DNA of 64,000 bases from Pseudomaricurvus sp033283335 (GCA_033283335.1 JAWMQP010000001.1:744001-808000), one strand, 5' to 3'; shown: positions 32,140 to 42,893, counted from the first letter of the stretch. Notes: a model not told the origin generated them from the sequence alone. Numbers and translations are program-made.

Positions 32140-34383
32140 TTAGTTGTGTTTACGACGGGCCGAAGCCACGTTGGGCAACTGGTTCAGTCGACTCAAAACA
32201 CGACTCAATTCGGTAAAGCTTTCTATCTCTACCGTGATGAGCATATCCACAGTATTTTTACGTTTATCCGAGAGCGTTTGCATGGCGCTGATATTAATGT
32301 GTTCGGCATCCAGCAACGCCGTAATATCGCGCAGCAACCCGTGTCGGTCGAAGGCTTCAATCATCACTTCTACCGGGTAGGCACTTTGAGGCGCTTCACT
32401 CCAGTCAACCTTGATAATACGATCCGGCTCATCGGCCTGCAGCTGTAGAATATTGTGGCAATCCTGTCGATGGATGGAAACCCCGCGCCCAAGGGTAATG
32501 TAACCCATAATGGCATCACCAGGCACCGGATGACAGCAGCCGGCGATGTGCGTCATCAGATTACCAACACCATCGATAAACAAATCCGCGTCGCTGTGCT
32601 CCTGCGATGCCCGCCCCACCAAACTGATGGCTGGATCAATGCTGGGGCCTTTGGCGAGCATTTTCTGGGCCGCACTGACCACCTGCCCGACCCCCAGATC
32701 ACTGGCGCCAATGGCCGCGTAGAGATCATCAAGACTGTGCAGGTTGAGTTTGCGGGCCAACTGATCATAGTCCAGCTCATCCATAGCCAGACGCCGAAAT
32801 TCCTTGTCCAGTACGGCCCTGCCTTCGGCAATGTTCTGGTCACGTGCCTGCAACTTAAACCACTGCTGCACCTTCGCCCGGGCCCGGCCGGTTTTCAAAT
32901 AGCCCAGGGCCGGCGCCAGCCAGTCTCGACTGGGGGACTCATGTTTGCCGGTTAGAACTTCCACTTCGTCTGCGGTTTTCAACGCGTAGTTCAGCGGTAC
33001 AATGCGTCCATTGACCTTGGCACCCCGACAGCGGTGTCCAATCTCGGTATGTACTCGATAGGCAAAATCCAGTGGTGTCGCCCCCTGGGGGAAATCGATG
33101 ATATGACCATCGGGGGTAAACACATAGACGCGGTCCTGCTCAATCCCTACCGACAAATCATCTTCAAGAGCATGACCACCCAACTCCTCGTGCCATTCCA
33201 GCACTTGACGCAGCCAGGCAATTTTCTGCTCGTAGCTATCGACACTCGCCTCTTTGTCGGTGCCCTTGTAGCGCCAATGAGCACAAACACCATACTCGGC
33301 TTCCTCATGCATGGCTGTGGTACGAACCTGGATTTCCAGGACTTTTCGATCCGGGCCAATCACGGCTGTGTGCAGCGAGCGGTATCCATTTTCTTTGGGT
33401 GAGGCTATGTAATCATCAAATTCATTGGGGATGTTACGCCACAAGCTGTGCACGATACCCAGCACCGAATAACAGTCACGCACAGTCGGCACCAGAATTC
33501 GAACCGCGCGTATATCATAGACTTGCGAGAAGCCTATATCCTTGCGGCGCATTTTGCGCCAGATGCTGTAGATATGCTTTGCACGACCAGAAATCTCGGC
33601 GTCAATGTGTGCCGCAGACATTTCGTGCTGCAGAATTTCAACGACTTTCTCAATATACTGCTGGCGATCCAATCGCCGCTCATCCAACAGGCGGGCAATG
33701 CTCTTGTAATCTTCGGGCTCCAGATAGCGGAACGCCAGGTCTTCCAGCTCCCACTTGATGTGGCCGATACCCAAACGATGGGCCAGGGGTGCATAGATTT
33801 CTGCCACTTCCCTGGCAACTCGTCGACGCTTTTTGTCATCCGTGTTTTTAACCGCACGTATCGCACAGGTTCGCTCTGCCAGCTTGATCAGGGCAATGCG
33901 AACATCATCCACCATGGCAACCAGCATTTTGCGAACATTGTCGGTTTGCTCCTGGGACGGTGAGCCTAACACGCGCTCATTGGAATCGTTGCGCTGGGTA
34001 CTGATGGCCGCCATGCGAATGACGCCGCGAATGAGCTTGGCGACAACGTCTCCAAACAGCTCCTCCACGGTTTTAAGGGATAGATGATTTTCCCGTACGG
34101 CGCGATACAAAACACCCGCCACCAGTGTCTCGCCATCCATTTGCAGGTCAGCAAGAATTTCTGCCATTTCCAAACCGGTGCGAAAGCTGCTCGTTCCTTC
34201 AGCCCAGACATTATCATGGGCGATAGCCCGCTCCTCGGATTCGAGGCTGGTCTCACAGGCTTTGAGTAACTGGGGGAGGTCAATATCTTTGAGGGTGTAA
34301 GTATGCGCAAGGCGATCCAGCCAGGCTTCAATATCCACTCTACCGTCATCTTTTACAGGATGATCTTCTCTTACTTTTACCAT
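32140..34383 (-). CDS. relA: (p)ppGpp synthetase RelA
   Basis: RelA makes (p)ppGpp on ribosomes stalled with uncharged tRNA. Domains in the 747-residue protein are: a degenerate HD hydrolase region (AGVLYRAVREN at about 85-95 in place of the intact HD motif, typical of RelA and not SpoT); the synthetase with NEFDDYIASPKENGYRSLHT at about 315-335; TGS with VYVFTPDGHIIDFPQGATPL; a conserved-cysteine region (HIAGCCHPVPGD); and a C-terminal ACT domain. It lies in the order rlmD-relA-mazG. Confidence 0.96.
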   Translation of the reverse strand: MVKVREDHPVKDDGRVDIEAWLDRLAHTYTLKDIDLPQLLKACETSLESEERAIAHDNVWAEGTSSFRTGLEMAEILADLQMDGETLVAGVLYRAVRENHLSLKTVEELFGDVVAKLIRGVIRMAAISTQRNDSNERVLGSPSQEQTDNVRKMLVAMVDDVRIALIKLAERTCAIRAVKNTDDKKRRRVAREVAEIYAPLAHRLGIGHIKWELEDLAFRYLEPEDYKSIARLLDERRLDRQQYIEKVVEILQHEMSAAHIDAEISGRAKHIYSIWRKMRRKDIGFSQVYDIRAVRILVPTVRDCYSVLGIVHSLWRNIPNEFDDYIASPKENGYRSLHTAVIGPDRKVLEIQVRTTAMHEEAEYGVCAHWRYKGTDKEASVDSYEQKIAWLRQVLEWHEELGGHALEDDLSVGIEQDRVYVFTPDGHIIDFPQGATPLDFAYRVHTEIGHRCRGAKVNGRIVPLNYALKTADEVEVLTGKHESPSRDWLAPALGYLKTGRARAKVQQWFKLQARDQNIAEGRAVLDKEFRRLAMDELDYDQLARKLNLHSLDDLYAAIGASDLGVGQVVSAAQKMLAKGPSIDPAISLVGRASQEHSDADLFIDGVGNLMTHIAGCCHPVPGDAIMGYITLGRGVSIHRQDCHNILQLQADEPDRIIKVDWSEAPQSAYPVEVMIEAFDRHGLLRDITALLDAEHINISAMQTLSDKRKNTVDMLITVEIESFTELSRVLSRLNQLPNVASARRKHN

Positions 34384-34504
34384 AATGCTCGAGCCACTTC
34401 CTTCTGTTCAGTCAGCTGATACAACACACATTCAGCCGCAACCTGCTTCAGAGCCACACTTGCTTTAGACCACTTTGGCTCAGAGCCAACATTGTCGGCG
34501 GCTA

Positions 34505-35860
34505 TTACTTCGCCGACTTTGCAGGCACAAACAGTGCCATAGTTTCCATATGGGCGGTCTGTGGGAACATATCCAATGCCCTCAGCTCCGCCAGCCGATA
34601 ACCTGCCCGCTGCAGTATCCCAGCATCACGGACAAAACTGGCCGGGTTACAAGACACGTAAACCAGCCTTTCGACTACAGAATCGGCTAATTGTTCACAG
34701 ACAAAGCGCGCTCCGGCTCTGGGCGGGTCCAATAATAGCTTATTGATGCTCTCTTGACGCAAAAAGTGCCCCAAGGCCTGGCTCTCTAAATCCAGCGCCC
34801 GGAAAAAGCAGTTATTCAGCTCATTAATTGCACTATTTTCTTGCCCACGCACCACCATGGACTCCACCGCCTCAATACCGATCACTTTCTTGGCTGTGCG
34901 AGCCAGCGGCAAGGTAAAATTCCCAATTCCGCAAAACAAGTCCGCAACACAGTCTTCATTGTTCAGGTCCAGCCAGTCCAGGGCCTGCGCAATCATATGC
35001 TGATTGATGCGAGGGTTAACCTGAGTGAAGTCCTGGGGATGAAGCGCCAGTGTCACCCCCTGCTCTTGCAGAGGCATATAGACACGGGGATCAACGGCGG
35101 CTCCGGACAGATCGCGCAGACCGCCGCCCTTTTCTCCTTGCAACCAACAGGCCGAAATCTCAGCAATATCGGACAGAGCTAATCGTGCCGCGGGGGACAA
35201 TTCAGCCACATGCCGAATAACGGCCACGGTTACATCCAAGCCGGCCTCATCAGCCGCCGCCAGCAGTTCAATGTGTGTTACACCTTTCCTTCCCGACAAG
35301 CTGTCCAGCCAGGCTTGTAAAGGTTTGAGAACCGCGGCCAGTTGCGGTAACAGCACATCACAGCGACTGATCGCCACGAGCTGGTCGCTAGCCTGCCGAC
35401 GAAACGCCAATCGCCCCTGTCGATTGACTCCGAGACGCACACGGGCACGATAGCCGTAAGCGTCAGAACGGGCCGGTTGCAGGAGGACATCAGGCTCTAT
35501 GTGTTGCTGCCGTTGCAGCAGGGATAGCAACGATTGCTGTTTGTAGTGCAGCTGGCTGTCCGCCTGCAGGTGTTGCAGCTGACAACCACCGCAGTCGTGA
35601 AAATGCGGGCACACAGGCGCGATTCGATCCGTCGCCTGTTGCTGCACATCCTTCACCTGACATTCGCTGAAGCGCTTGTGACGACGATAATGGGCCGCAG
35701 TGACCAATTCACCCGGCAGCCCCCCATCAACAAAGACCGTCTTGCCCTCATGGCGGGCAACACCGCGACCATCGTGTGACAGGTCGACGATATGCAACTG
35801 ACGTGGTGTAGATTCCCCGGAAGACTTTTTCTGGGCCTGGGGTTTAAACAAGCGAGCCAT
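34505..35860 (-). CDS. rlmD: 23S rRNA (uracil1939-C5)-methyltransferase RlmD
   Basis: RlmD methylates U1939 of 23S rRNA. The 451 residues begin with a TRAM domain (HIVDLSHDGRGVARHEGKTV). The iron-sulfur ligands follow in PVCPHFHDCGGCQLQHL. The methyltransferase motif is DLFCGIGNFTLPLA, and the catalytic cysteine is in LVYVSCNPASFVRD. It sits between cysM and relA as in Pseudomonas. Confidence 0.96.
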   Translation of the reverse strand: MARLFKPQAQKKSSGESTPRQLHIVDLSHDGRGVARHEGKTVFVDGGLPGELVTAAHYRRHKRFSECQVKDVQQQATDRIAPVCPHFHDCGGCQLQHLQADSQLHYKQQSLLSLLQRQQHIEPDVLLQPARSDAYGYRARVRLGVNRQGRLAFRRQASDQLVAISRCDVLLPQLAAVLKPLQAWLDSLSGRKGVTHIELLAAADEAGLDVTVAVIRHVAELSPAARLALSDIAEISACWLQGEKGGGLRDLSGAAVDPRVYMPLQEQGVTLALHPQDFTQVNPRINQHMIAQALDWLDLNNEDCVADLFCGIGNFTLPLARTAKKVIGIEAVESMVVRGQENSAINELNNCFFRALDLESQALGHFLRQESINKLLLDPPRAGARFVCEQLADSVVERLVYVSCNPASFVRDAGILQRAGYRLAELRALDMFPQTAHMETMALFVPAKSAK

Positions 35861-35869
35861 AGCAATAAA

Positions 35870-36757
35870 TCAGTTGTACAGACCTGATGACAGATAGCGA
35901 TCGCCTCGATCACATATGACGGCCACAATCACCGCATTTTCCAGCTCTCGGCTGAGCCTCAGGGCTCCGGCCACTGCGCCACCACTGGAAACACCGCAAA
36001 AGATTCCCTCCTGCCGAGCCAGCGCCCGCATGGTTTCCTCGGCTTCCAGCTGGGCCATATTGATGACTCGATCGACACGGGTTTCATCGAAAATGCTGGG
36101 CAGGTACTCCTTTGGCCAACGGCGGATTCCGGGAATACTGGCGCCATCTTCCGGCTGCAAGCCAACAATCTGAATGGAGGGATTCTGCTCCTTCAAGTAT
36201 TGAGAAGTTCCCATTATGGTGCCGGTTGTGCCCATTGAGCTGACAAAGTGGGTAATCTCTCCGCCGGTTTGCTGCCAAATCTCAGGGCCCGTTGAGGTGT
36301 AGTGGGCCAGAGGATTGTCGCCATTACCAAACTGGTCCAGAACGACACCTTTGCCACCCGCTTCCATGGTTTTGGCCAAATCCCGGGCACCTTCCATGCC
36401 TTGCTCCCGGGTCACCAGAATCAATTCAGCGCCATAGGCCGTCATGGCCGCCTTGCGTTCGGCAGTCATGTTATCAGGCATGATCAGCACCATACGGTAG
36501 CCTTTGATCGCTGCGGCCATGGCCAGGGCGATACCGGTATTGCCGCTGGTAGCCTCGATCAGGGTATCACCCGGACGAATCTCACCGCGAGCTTCAGCCC
36601 GGTTAATCATGGACAGGGCCGGCCTGTCTTTTACCGAACCGGCGGGATTGTTCCCTTCCAGCTTGACCAGAATTGTGTTGCTGGTCTCGCCAGGCAGACG
36701 CTGTAAGCGCACCAGAGGGGTATGGCCGATGCAAGACTCAATGGTTGGATAGTCCAT
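35870..36757 (-). CDS. cysM: Cysteine synthase B (O-acetylserine / thiosulfate sulfhydrylase)
   Basis: A PLP enzyme making cysteine from O-acetylserine and sulfide or thiosulfate. From the ATG of MDYPTIESCIGHTPLVR (295 residues, preceded by AAAGGAA) it has the Schiff-base lysine in GNNPAGSVKDRPAL, the substrate loop ATSGNTGIALAMAAA, and GTTGTIMGTSQYL. The CysM-type start and length separate it from CysK. A far upstream in-frame start at 36955 would overlap gacS and is rejected. Confidence 0.95.
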   Translation of the reverse strand: MDYPTIESCIGHTPLVRLQRLPGETSNTILVKLEGNNPAGSVKDRPALSMINRAEARGEIRPGDTLIEATSGNTGIALAMAAAIKGYRMVLIMPDNMTAERKAAMTAYGAELILVTREQGMEGARDLAKTMEAGGKGVVLDQFGNGDNPLAHYTSTGPEIWQQTGGEITHFVSSMGTTGTIMGTSQYLKEQNPSIQIVGLQPEDGASIPGIRRWPKEYLPSIFDETRVDRVINMAQLEAEETMRALARQEGIFCGVSSGGAVAGALRLSRELENAVIVAVICDRGDRYLSSGLYN

Positions 36758-36949
36758 AATTTCCTTTACCCCGGATGTCCGGAATCTACAGTGTGAATGT
36801 TGGTGATGAACCCCTGCCACAAGCCGCGCCAATTGCGACACAAGCTGGCTAAGCAGAAGGTCTATTTTAACGCCGATTGTGGTATGGTGAAACCGGTTTC
36901 CCCTGTCCCCCATTAGACTCAGAGCCAGACATGTACACAGGAGCTTTTT

Positions 36950-39784
36950 GTGCAACTGCCCAGCACGTCTAAAAGTTTGGCCTATAAAATACAGCAGCTG
37001 AGCTTGCTGCCAGTATTGGTGTGCATTCTATTTATTGGCCTGGGCTTTACCGCCATTCAAATCACCCAGACCCAGGAACTCGATCACCGCCAAAATGAAC
37101 TGGCCACTCGCTGGCTGGTGACCTTGACCCAGCACGCCATCAGCCATCACAACAATCGCCAGATTTCCGATACCTTTGATGACCTGTTGGAAATGCCCAA
37201 TGTCCGGGGGGTTTACCTGCTGGATGCCGAAGGTCGCTATCTGTTAAAAAAAGGATTGAGGCCCAACAAGCTCATCGTAGACCAGGTTACAGATAAGCCC
37301 TACTTCTGGCCGGAAAAAAAACTTTTTTTCTACAGCACCCCCATTGCCGCCACAGAAACCCTGCCCAATCAGACCCCGGGGGGTTGGGTTGTCGTCGCAG
37401 TCCATAAGGAAGAGGCTTTAACACAACAATACCAGGGAATTGCCTTGATCCTGCTGGGCATCCTGCTGGCTTCAGCCTTGTTGATGATACTTGCCTGGCG
37501 CCTCAGCCGACAGATCGAAGTCCCTCTGCACAACAGTTTGAAAACCCTTCAGGACTTTTCCCAACGTCAATTTGACAGTCGAACCCCGGTGGCTGGCAGC
37601 ATTGAGCTGCAAAACCTGTCCCACGGCATCAATCAACTGGGGAAATCCCTGCAACAAACCCAAAGTAATATCAGGCAACAGATCGATCAGGCCACCGCAG
37701 ACTTGCAAGAGACTCTGGAAACGGTCGAAATCCAGAGCATTGAACTGGATATTGCCCGCAAGAAAGCTCTCGCCGCAAGCCAGGCTAAAACCGAGTTCCT
37801 GGCCAACACCACCCATGAAATTCGTACGCCAATCAATGGTATTCTCGGCTTTACCAATCTGCTGTTAAAGAGTCCTTTATCCCCCCAGCAACGGGAATAC
37901 CTCCGCACCATCGCCCACTCCTCCCAGGGCTTGTTGAGCATCATCAATGACATTCTGGATTTTTCTCGTCTGGAAGAGGATGAACTCATGCTCGAACGAG
38001 GGCCGATCAACCTGCGACAGATCATTGAGGAATCCCTGCAGATCCTGGCGCCCAGCGCCAGTGAAAAACAGCTTTACCTGATTGCCACCTGCCAACCTGG
38101 TATTCCACAGCAACTGCTCGGCGACGGACTGAGACTGAAACAGGTATTGATCAATCTCGTCAGCAACGCCATTAAGTTTTCTGATAGCGGCGATATTGTC
38201 GTGCACACAGAACTGGTGAGCCAACAAGGGGATATTGCCCAGATTAAAATCAGTGTGATTGATGCAGGCATCGGCATTGACCCCTCACAGAAGGATACCT
38301 TGTTTGAGCCGTTTAAGCAGGCGGATGCCTCCGACAGTCGATTGCGGGGCGGGACCGGATTAGGCTTGGCCATTGCCAAAGGCCTGGTTGAGAAAATGAG
38401 CGGCGACATTCAGCTGCTGAGCACTCCCAAGCAAGGTACAACGGTCTGCTTTACCCTTCCACTTCCCATCCAGAACACGACCGTCGAATCACGCTTCACA
38501 GAATTGCAGGGCAAGCGGGCTGCCGTTTGCTTTGACAATAAACGCATGCTCGCCCAACTGCAGGAATACTTTTCCCTCTGGGGCATGGAATACGTAGCGT
38601 ATGAGGACAGCAGGGAGCTTCAACAGGTAAAGGATACCGATATCTTCCTGATTATGACGACAAACAACCAGCCAATCGAACAGTGGCTGCAACACTTACC
38701 CATCAACAGCGGGATACCCATCCTGCTTGCCGTGTTGCCAGACAGCTCTCTGGCCTACGATGAACAGCTGCAGCTACAAGGCATCAACCTGCTCTTCCTG
38801 CCACTGTCCCACGATCACCTGTACCACGTTTTACACAATAGCCTCGCGGCTTCCGAAAACGCGCTGCCACTGGTATCAAGCCCGATGCTGCCGCAGTCAA
38901 TCAAAGCCAACATTCTGGTGGTAGACGACAATACAGCCAACCGCCAGCTGGTGTGCACTTTCCTGCAAGATCTGGGCGCCAGAGCCATCGAGGCAGAAAG
39001 CGGTTTCCAGGCTTTAAAAGCATTCGATAGCGAGAGCGTAGATCTGGTGTTTATGGACGTGCAAATGCCTCGCATGGATGGCATAGAAACCACACGTCAA
39101 ATACGGGCACGTGAAATGGCAAGCAGCAACCCAGGCAAGCGTGTCCCCATCATCGCCCTCACTGCCCACAATATCTGTGAACAACGCAGCAAGATCCTAA
39201 AAGCGGGTATGGATGACTGCATTAGCAAACCCGTGTCTGAAGAACAGCTGATTCATCTCATCAACCAGTGGCTGAACATTGAACCGGTTTACGTGAAAGA
39301 AGCGGTGTGCGCTCCGGTTGATCTGGACTCTCCTGCCAACACAGCAGCCGCCCAACTTCCGCAGAGTGCCATTATGAACCTGCAGGAGTCTATTCGACTC
39401 TGCAATGGCAATAAAGAATTAGCCCGCGACATGCTCTCGAAGTTGAATGAGAGCCTGGCAAAAGATGTTGAAACCTTATATCGCCTGTTTAAAGCGCAAC
39501 AGTGGTCTGAATTGCAGGAGCAGGTTCACCGGCTCCACGGTGGATGCTGCTATTGTGGCGTACCGGAGTTACGAGCGGCGGCCGCCAAGCTGGACAACCT
39601 GCTTACGAAGGGTATCCCCGATGCTGAAAGCACCCTGCTCCACAACCTTCTCAACAACCTGTTAAAGGCCATTCAACGACTGCGCCAATGGGTGGACGAA
39701 CATGACCTGGATATCATTTTTGATACTGAACCAGACGCCACCAAACTGACTTCCGACTTCCCGAGTGAAGACCACAGCAGTTGA
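36950..39784 (+). CDS. gacS: Tripartite hybrid sensor histidine kinase GacS/BarA
   Basis: A 944-residue kinase of the Gac/Rsm pathway, starting at GTG with ACAGGAG upstream. Domains in order: membrane helix at about 18-38 (LLPVLVCILFIGLGFTA), periplasmic sensor with LLDAEGRYLLKKG, second helix (ALILLGILLASALLMILAW), HAMP, HisKA with phospho-His289 (THEIRTPINGILGF), ATPase with NAIKFSDSGDIVV and GGTGLGLAIAKGL, a pseudo-receiver region, REC with Asp703 (LVFMDVQMPRMDG), and Hpt with His863 (VHRLHGGCCYCGVP). All phosphorelay residues are present. Its location divergent from cysM matches gacS of Pseudomonas. The partner GacA is not in the window. Confidence 0.95.
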   Translation: MQLPSTSKSLAYKIQQLSLLPVLVCILFIGLGFTAIQITQTQELDHRQNELATRWLVTLTQHAISHHNNRQISDTFDDLLEMPNVRGVYLLDAEGRYLLKKGLRPNKLIVDQVTDKPYFWPEKKLFFYSTPIAATETLPNQTPGGWVVVAVHKEEALTQQYQGIALILLGILLASALLMILAWRLSRQIEVPLHNSLKTLQDFSQRQFDSRTPVAGSIELQNLSHGINQLGKSLQQTQSNIRQQIDQATADLQETLETVEIQSIELDIARKKALAASQAKTEFLANTTHEIRTPINGILGFTNLLLKSPLSPQQREYLRTIAHSSQGLLSIINDILDFSRLEEDELMLERGPINLRQIIEESLQILAPSASEKQLYLIATCQPGIPQQLLGDGLRLKQVLINLVSNAIKFSDSGDIVVHTELVSQQGDIAQIKISVIDAGIGIDPSQKDTLFEPFKQADASDSRLRGGTGLGLAIAKGLVEKMSGDIQLLSTPKQGTTVCFTLPLPIQNTTVESRFTELQGKRAAVCFDNKRMLAQLQEYFSLWGMEYVAYEDSRELQQVKDTDIFLIMTTNNQPIEQWLQHLPINSGIPILLAVLPDSSLAYDEQLQLQGINLLFLPLSHDHLYHVLHNSLAASENALPLVSSPMLPQSIKANILVVDDNTANRQLVCTFLQDLGARAIEAESGFQALKAFDSESVDLVFMDVQMPRMDGIETTRQIRAREMASSNPGKRVPIIALTAHNICEQRSKILKAGMDDCISKPVSEEQLIHLINQWLNIEPVYVKEAVCAPVDLDSPANTAAAQLPQSAIMNLQESIRLCNGNKELARDMLSKLNESLAKDVETLYRLFKAQQWSELQEQVHRLHGGCCYCGVPELRAAAAKLDNLLTKGIPDAESTLLHNLLNNLLKAIQRLRQWVDEHDLDIIFDTEPDATKLTSDFPSEDHSS

Positions 39785-39834
39785 TTCCCTTGGCAAGTGG
39801 CCGCACTGGCATGGCTGTTGTGGCCTGAAATTGT

Positions 39835-41661
39835 CTAAGGCGTCGCCGTAACCGAAACCCCGTCCTGAACTTCCAACGATGGCGGCTGTCGCTGCTGCAT
39901 TTGCCACAGATGCGCATAGTGGCCATCCAGACTCAGCAGTTCCTCGTGCCTTCCCTCTTCCACAACGACACCATGATCGAGTACGACAATGTGATCGGCG
40001 TCCACAATAGTGGACAGGCGGTGGGCTATAACCAGACTTGTCTGGTGCTGGGATATTTCAGCGATGGCTTCCAGAATGGCTTTTTCTGAGCGACTGTCCA
40101 GGGAGGATGTCGCTTCATCAAATACAACAATCGGCGGGTGCTTTAACAGGGTCCTGGCGATAGCCACCCGCTGCTTCTCACCACCGGATAACTTCAGGCC
40201 CCGTTCGCCGACGATGGTGTCGGCACCCTTTGGCAAATCCCGGACAAAGTCTTCCAGATGAGCCAGCCGGATGGCCTGCCACACCTCCGTATCACTGGCC
40301 TCCACCCGGCCATAGCGAATGTTTTCAAAAATGGACAGGTTGAACAGTACGGTGTCTTGAGGAACAACACCAATCGCTCCACGCAGAGACGCTTGGGTGA
40401 CGTCGCGAACATCCTGTCCATCAATGAGCACCGCCCCGGCGGTTACGTCGTAGAAACGAAACAGCATTTTGGCGAGCGTCGACTTGCCCGCACCACTGGC
40501 CCCAACGACAGCAACCTTGCTGCGAGCGGGCACGGTGAAACTCACGCCTTTGAGAATTGGCCGATCAGAGTGATAGTGAAAGTGCACATCCCGGAATTCC
40601 ACCTTGCCTTCATTTACCTGCAGTGGCTTCACATCCTCAGCGTCCTGCACGGCTGGAGCAATTCGCATTAACGCAAACATACTTTCAATATTGGCCATGG
40701 AGCCTTTCATCTCCCGGTAGACAAAACCAAGAAAATTCAGCGGCATAAAGATTTGCATCATAAAGGCATTAATCAGTACAAAATCCCCCAGTGTCATTTG
40801 CCCGCGGCTGACCCCTATTGCAGCCAGTACCATAGCCGCAGTCATGGCTGCAGCGATAACAAAGGCCTGACCGCCATTCAGGGCAAACAGCGACAAACGG
40901 TTTTTCCGCCTGGCCAACTCCCACCCGGCCAGTTCGGAATCATAGTGCTTTGCCTCGAATTCTTCGTTGGTAAAATATTTGACCGTTTCATAGTTCAGCA
41001 AACTGTCCACCGCCCGCGTGCTGCTGGACGATTCAGCCTGATTCGCTTCTCGCACATAACGGGTTCGCCATTCGGTAGCCACCACTGAGTAAGCCACATA
41101 ACAGATCACCGCTACGGCAACAATCAGCGCAAACCAGGCATCGTAGTTCCACAGCAGCAGGCCGATGACCATTCCAATTTCCAACAGCGTTGGGACTATA
41201 TTGAACACCATAAAACGCAGCAGGAAGGCGATGCCGTTAGTGCCGCGCTCAATATCTCGGGAGAGTCCGCCGGTGCGGCGATTGAGGTGAAAATCCAAAT
41301 CCAGGGAATGCAGGTGCCTGAACACCTTCAACCCCACCCGCCGCATGGCTCGCTCAGTGATGCGGCCGAACAAGGTATCTCGTAACTCGCCAAACAACAC
41401 GTTGGAGAAACGCACAACCCCATAAGCCAACAATAACCCCAGAGGCAAGGCCACCAGGCTGCCCAGCTCCGTGGACTGGTCGAGATCATCGACAATATGT
41501 TTGAGAATAAAAGGCAAGCCCACACTGGCCACCTTCGCCAGCACCAGGCATAACACCGCCAATCCCATACGGACTTTGAATTCGACCAGGAAAGGAAGCA
41601 GGGATTTCAGGGTTGACCAGTTAACATCACCAAAGGCGACATCGGTTCTCATACTGCGCAT
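39835..41661 (-). CDS. ABC exporter with fused permease and ATPase (ABCB7/Atm1-like)
   Basis: A half-transporter of about 608 residues. It has a six-helix membrane domain (to about 330) with the Atm1-family block HRRTGGLSRDIERGTNGI. The C-terminal ATPase has Walker A GASGAGKSTLAK, signature LSGGEKQRVAIARTLL, Walker B IVVFDEATSSLD, and an H-loop in LVIAHRLSTI. Atm1 relatives export glutathione-linked sulfur compounds or metals; the substrate here is not known. The start is uncertain: an ATG at 41661 is used, with 41652 and a TTG at 41691 as alternatives. It is convergent with gacS. Confidence 0.9.
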   Translation of the reverse strand: MRSMRTDVAFGDVNWSTLKSLLPFLVEFKVRMGLAVLCLVLAKVASVGLPFILKHIVDDLDQSTELGSLVALPLGLLLAYGVVRFSNVLFGELRDTLFGRITERAMRRVGLKVFRHLHSLDLDFHLNRRTGGLSRDIERGTNGIAFLLRFMVFNIVPTLLEIGMVIGLLLWNYDAWFALIVAVAVICYVAYSVVATEWRTRYVREANQAESSSSTRAVDSLLNYETVKYFTNEEFEAKHYDSELAGWELARRKNRLSLFALNGGQAFVIAAAMTAAMVLAAIGVSRGQMTLGDFVLINAFMMQIFMPLNFLGFVYREMKGSMANIESMFALMRIAPAVQDAEDVKPLQVNEGKVEFRDVHFHYHSDRPILKGVSFTVPARSKVAVVGASGAGKSTLAKMLFRFYDVTAGAVLIDGQDVRDVTQASLRGAIGVVPQDTVLFNLSIFENIRYGRVEASDTEVWQAIRLAHLEDFVRDLPKGADTIVGERGLKLSGGEKQRVAIARTLLKHPPIVVFDEATSSLDSRSEKAILEAIAEISQHQTSLVIAHRLSTIVDADHIVVLDHGVVVEEGRHEELLSLDGHYAHLWQMQQRQPPSLEVQDGVSVTATP

Positions 41662-41749
41662 AGGGGCGACCAGGCTCCGGGATTCTGTCAATCAGGCCCG
41701 TCAGCATAACACAGCCGCCAGCTACAGCGGATTTGATCAGGCCAGCGAG

Positions 41750-42082
41750 TTACCAATAGACATCCGGAATCCGGTCCGCGACTTTTTGCGAGAGCCTGAC
41801 TGGGGTATAAGGGTCCGGCTTGAGCGATTTGCCAGGACAGTGCTGGGCAATGTCCACGGTGAAATCACCTTTGAAGCGGGGAATTTCCATCATCCTCGGA
41901 TCACTGTCCAGGGCAAAGAATATTTGGCCCGACTCCGGCGGCGACATGCTGACATTGGCCTGCGCCTTTGTTTCCGACTTGCCATGCATAAAATCCTTAA
42001 ACTGCAGATAAATTTCTTCGTAGCTGTGACCATCAAGTGTCAATTCGCACTCGGTGGTAAAACGAAACGTCATGCTGGGCAT
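41750..42082 (-). CDS. Hypothetical protein (110 aa)
   Basis: I do not recognise a family. The 110 residues have no signal peptide or membrane helix. The N-terminus, MTFRFTTECELTLDGHSYEE followed by IYLQFKDFMHG, looks like a beta-strand and helix unit. The rest (RMMEIPRFKGDFTVDIAQHC) is mixed. Codon use is like its neighbours. It lies 88 bases upstream of the ABC exporter start on the same strand, so co-transcription is possible. Confidence 0.68.
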   Translation of the reverse strand: MPSMTFRFTTECELTLDGHSYEEIYLQFKDFMHGKSETKAQANVSMSPPESGQIFFALDSDPRMMEIPRFKGDFTVDIAQHCPGKSLKPDPYTPVRLSQKVADRIPDVYW

Positions 42083-42410
42083 AGCGGGCTCCGATGGACT
42101 ACAAACAGGTGGTTCAATGTTCTGTCAGTGTATGCAATCCCCACTTACCCACACTAGATTAAATAAATCTAAGTTGTACGCTGAATAGATGGGTTATTTA
42201 TCAATTTAAGTGGCTTTTCCCGCCAACTGCTATACTTTGGGTAGTAACTCACTGACCAGCTCTCTGGCCTACTGGCCTGTAACCGCATCCAACTGGCACA
42301 AAGCAGCCGCCCACTCTCTGAAGGATTTCGCCACTGTGTTCTGCAAACAATCTGTCTCACTGCCATCACTCCCCACCCACTTCGAACCCTGTCGCAGCAG
42401 CACTCGGATC

Positions 42411-42893
42411 ATGGATTTGCCCCGCCTGACAGGGCTGTTTCTGGGAATTCTGCTTCTTCTTCCAATGCTGGCGCTGTCGGCTGGCGACCGCTCTGAAGAA
42501 GACAACGCCCAGCTGGATACCAGTCAAAAACTGATCACCACCACGGTTATGACCAACACCATGCCGCCCATCGCCGGGCATGAAGACCGGGAGCTTGGCA
42601 CCAGGATCGAATCGGTCGAAAGCATTGACAATGGCAAGGCAGTCAAAATTTACGTCAGCGTGCCCCGTAACGAGCAATCTGACATCGAGGAAGTGATTGT
42701 CCTGGGCAAGCAGGATAAACAGAAAAAACGCCCTACCCTTTTGCAGACCCAGAAGTTTGAAATCGTCAACAATCTTGAAGCGGGCCGCAGTGGTATCGTG
42801 ATTTATCTGGGCAAGCACGAGGACTTTGCCCTGAAACTGAACTACACAGAACCACGCCCTGATGTCGAACCCGATGTCTTTAACCGGGATTAG
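42411..42893 (+). CDS. Hypothetical secreted protein (160 aa)
   Basis: I do not recognise a family. From the ATG at 42411 the protein starts with a Sec signal peptide (LTGLFLGILLLLPMLALSAG, predicted cleavage near residue 24). A polar, beta-prone mature part follows with KAVKIYVSVPRNEQSDIEEV and GIVIYLGKHEDFALKLNYT. The upstream in-frame start at 42210 would put the signal peptide inside the protein and is rejected. It ends 25 bases before the amidohydrolase gene on the same strand, so an operon is likely. Confidence 0.72.
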   Translation: MDLPRLTGLFLGILLLLPMLALSAGDRSEEDNAQLDTSQKLITTTVMTNTMPPIAGHEDRELGTRIESVESIDNGKAVKIYVSVPRNEQSDIEEVIVLGKQDKQKKRPTLLQTQKFEIVNNLEAGRSGIVIYLGKHEDFALKLNYTEPRPDVEPDVFNRD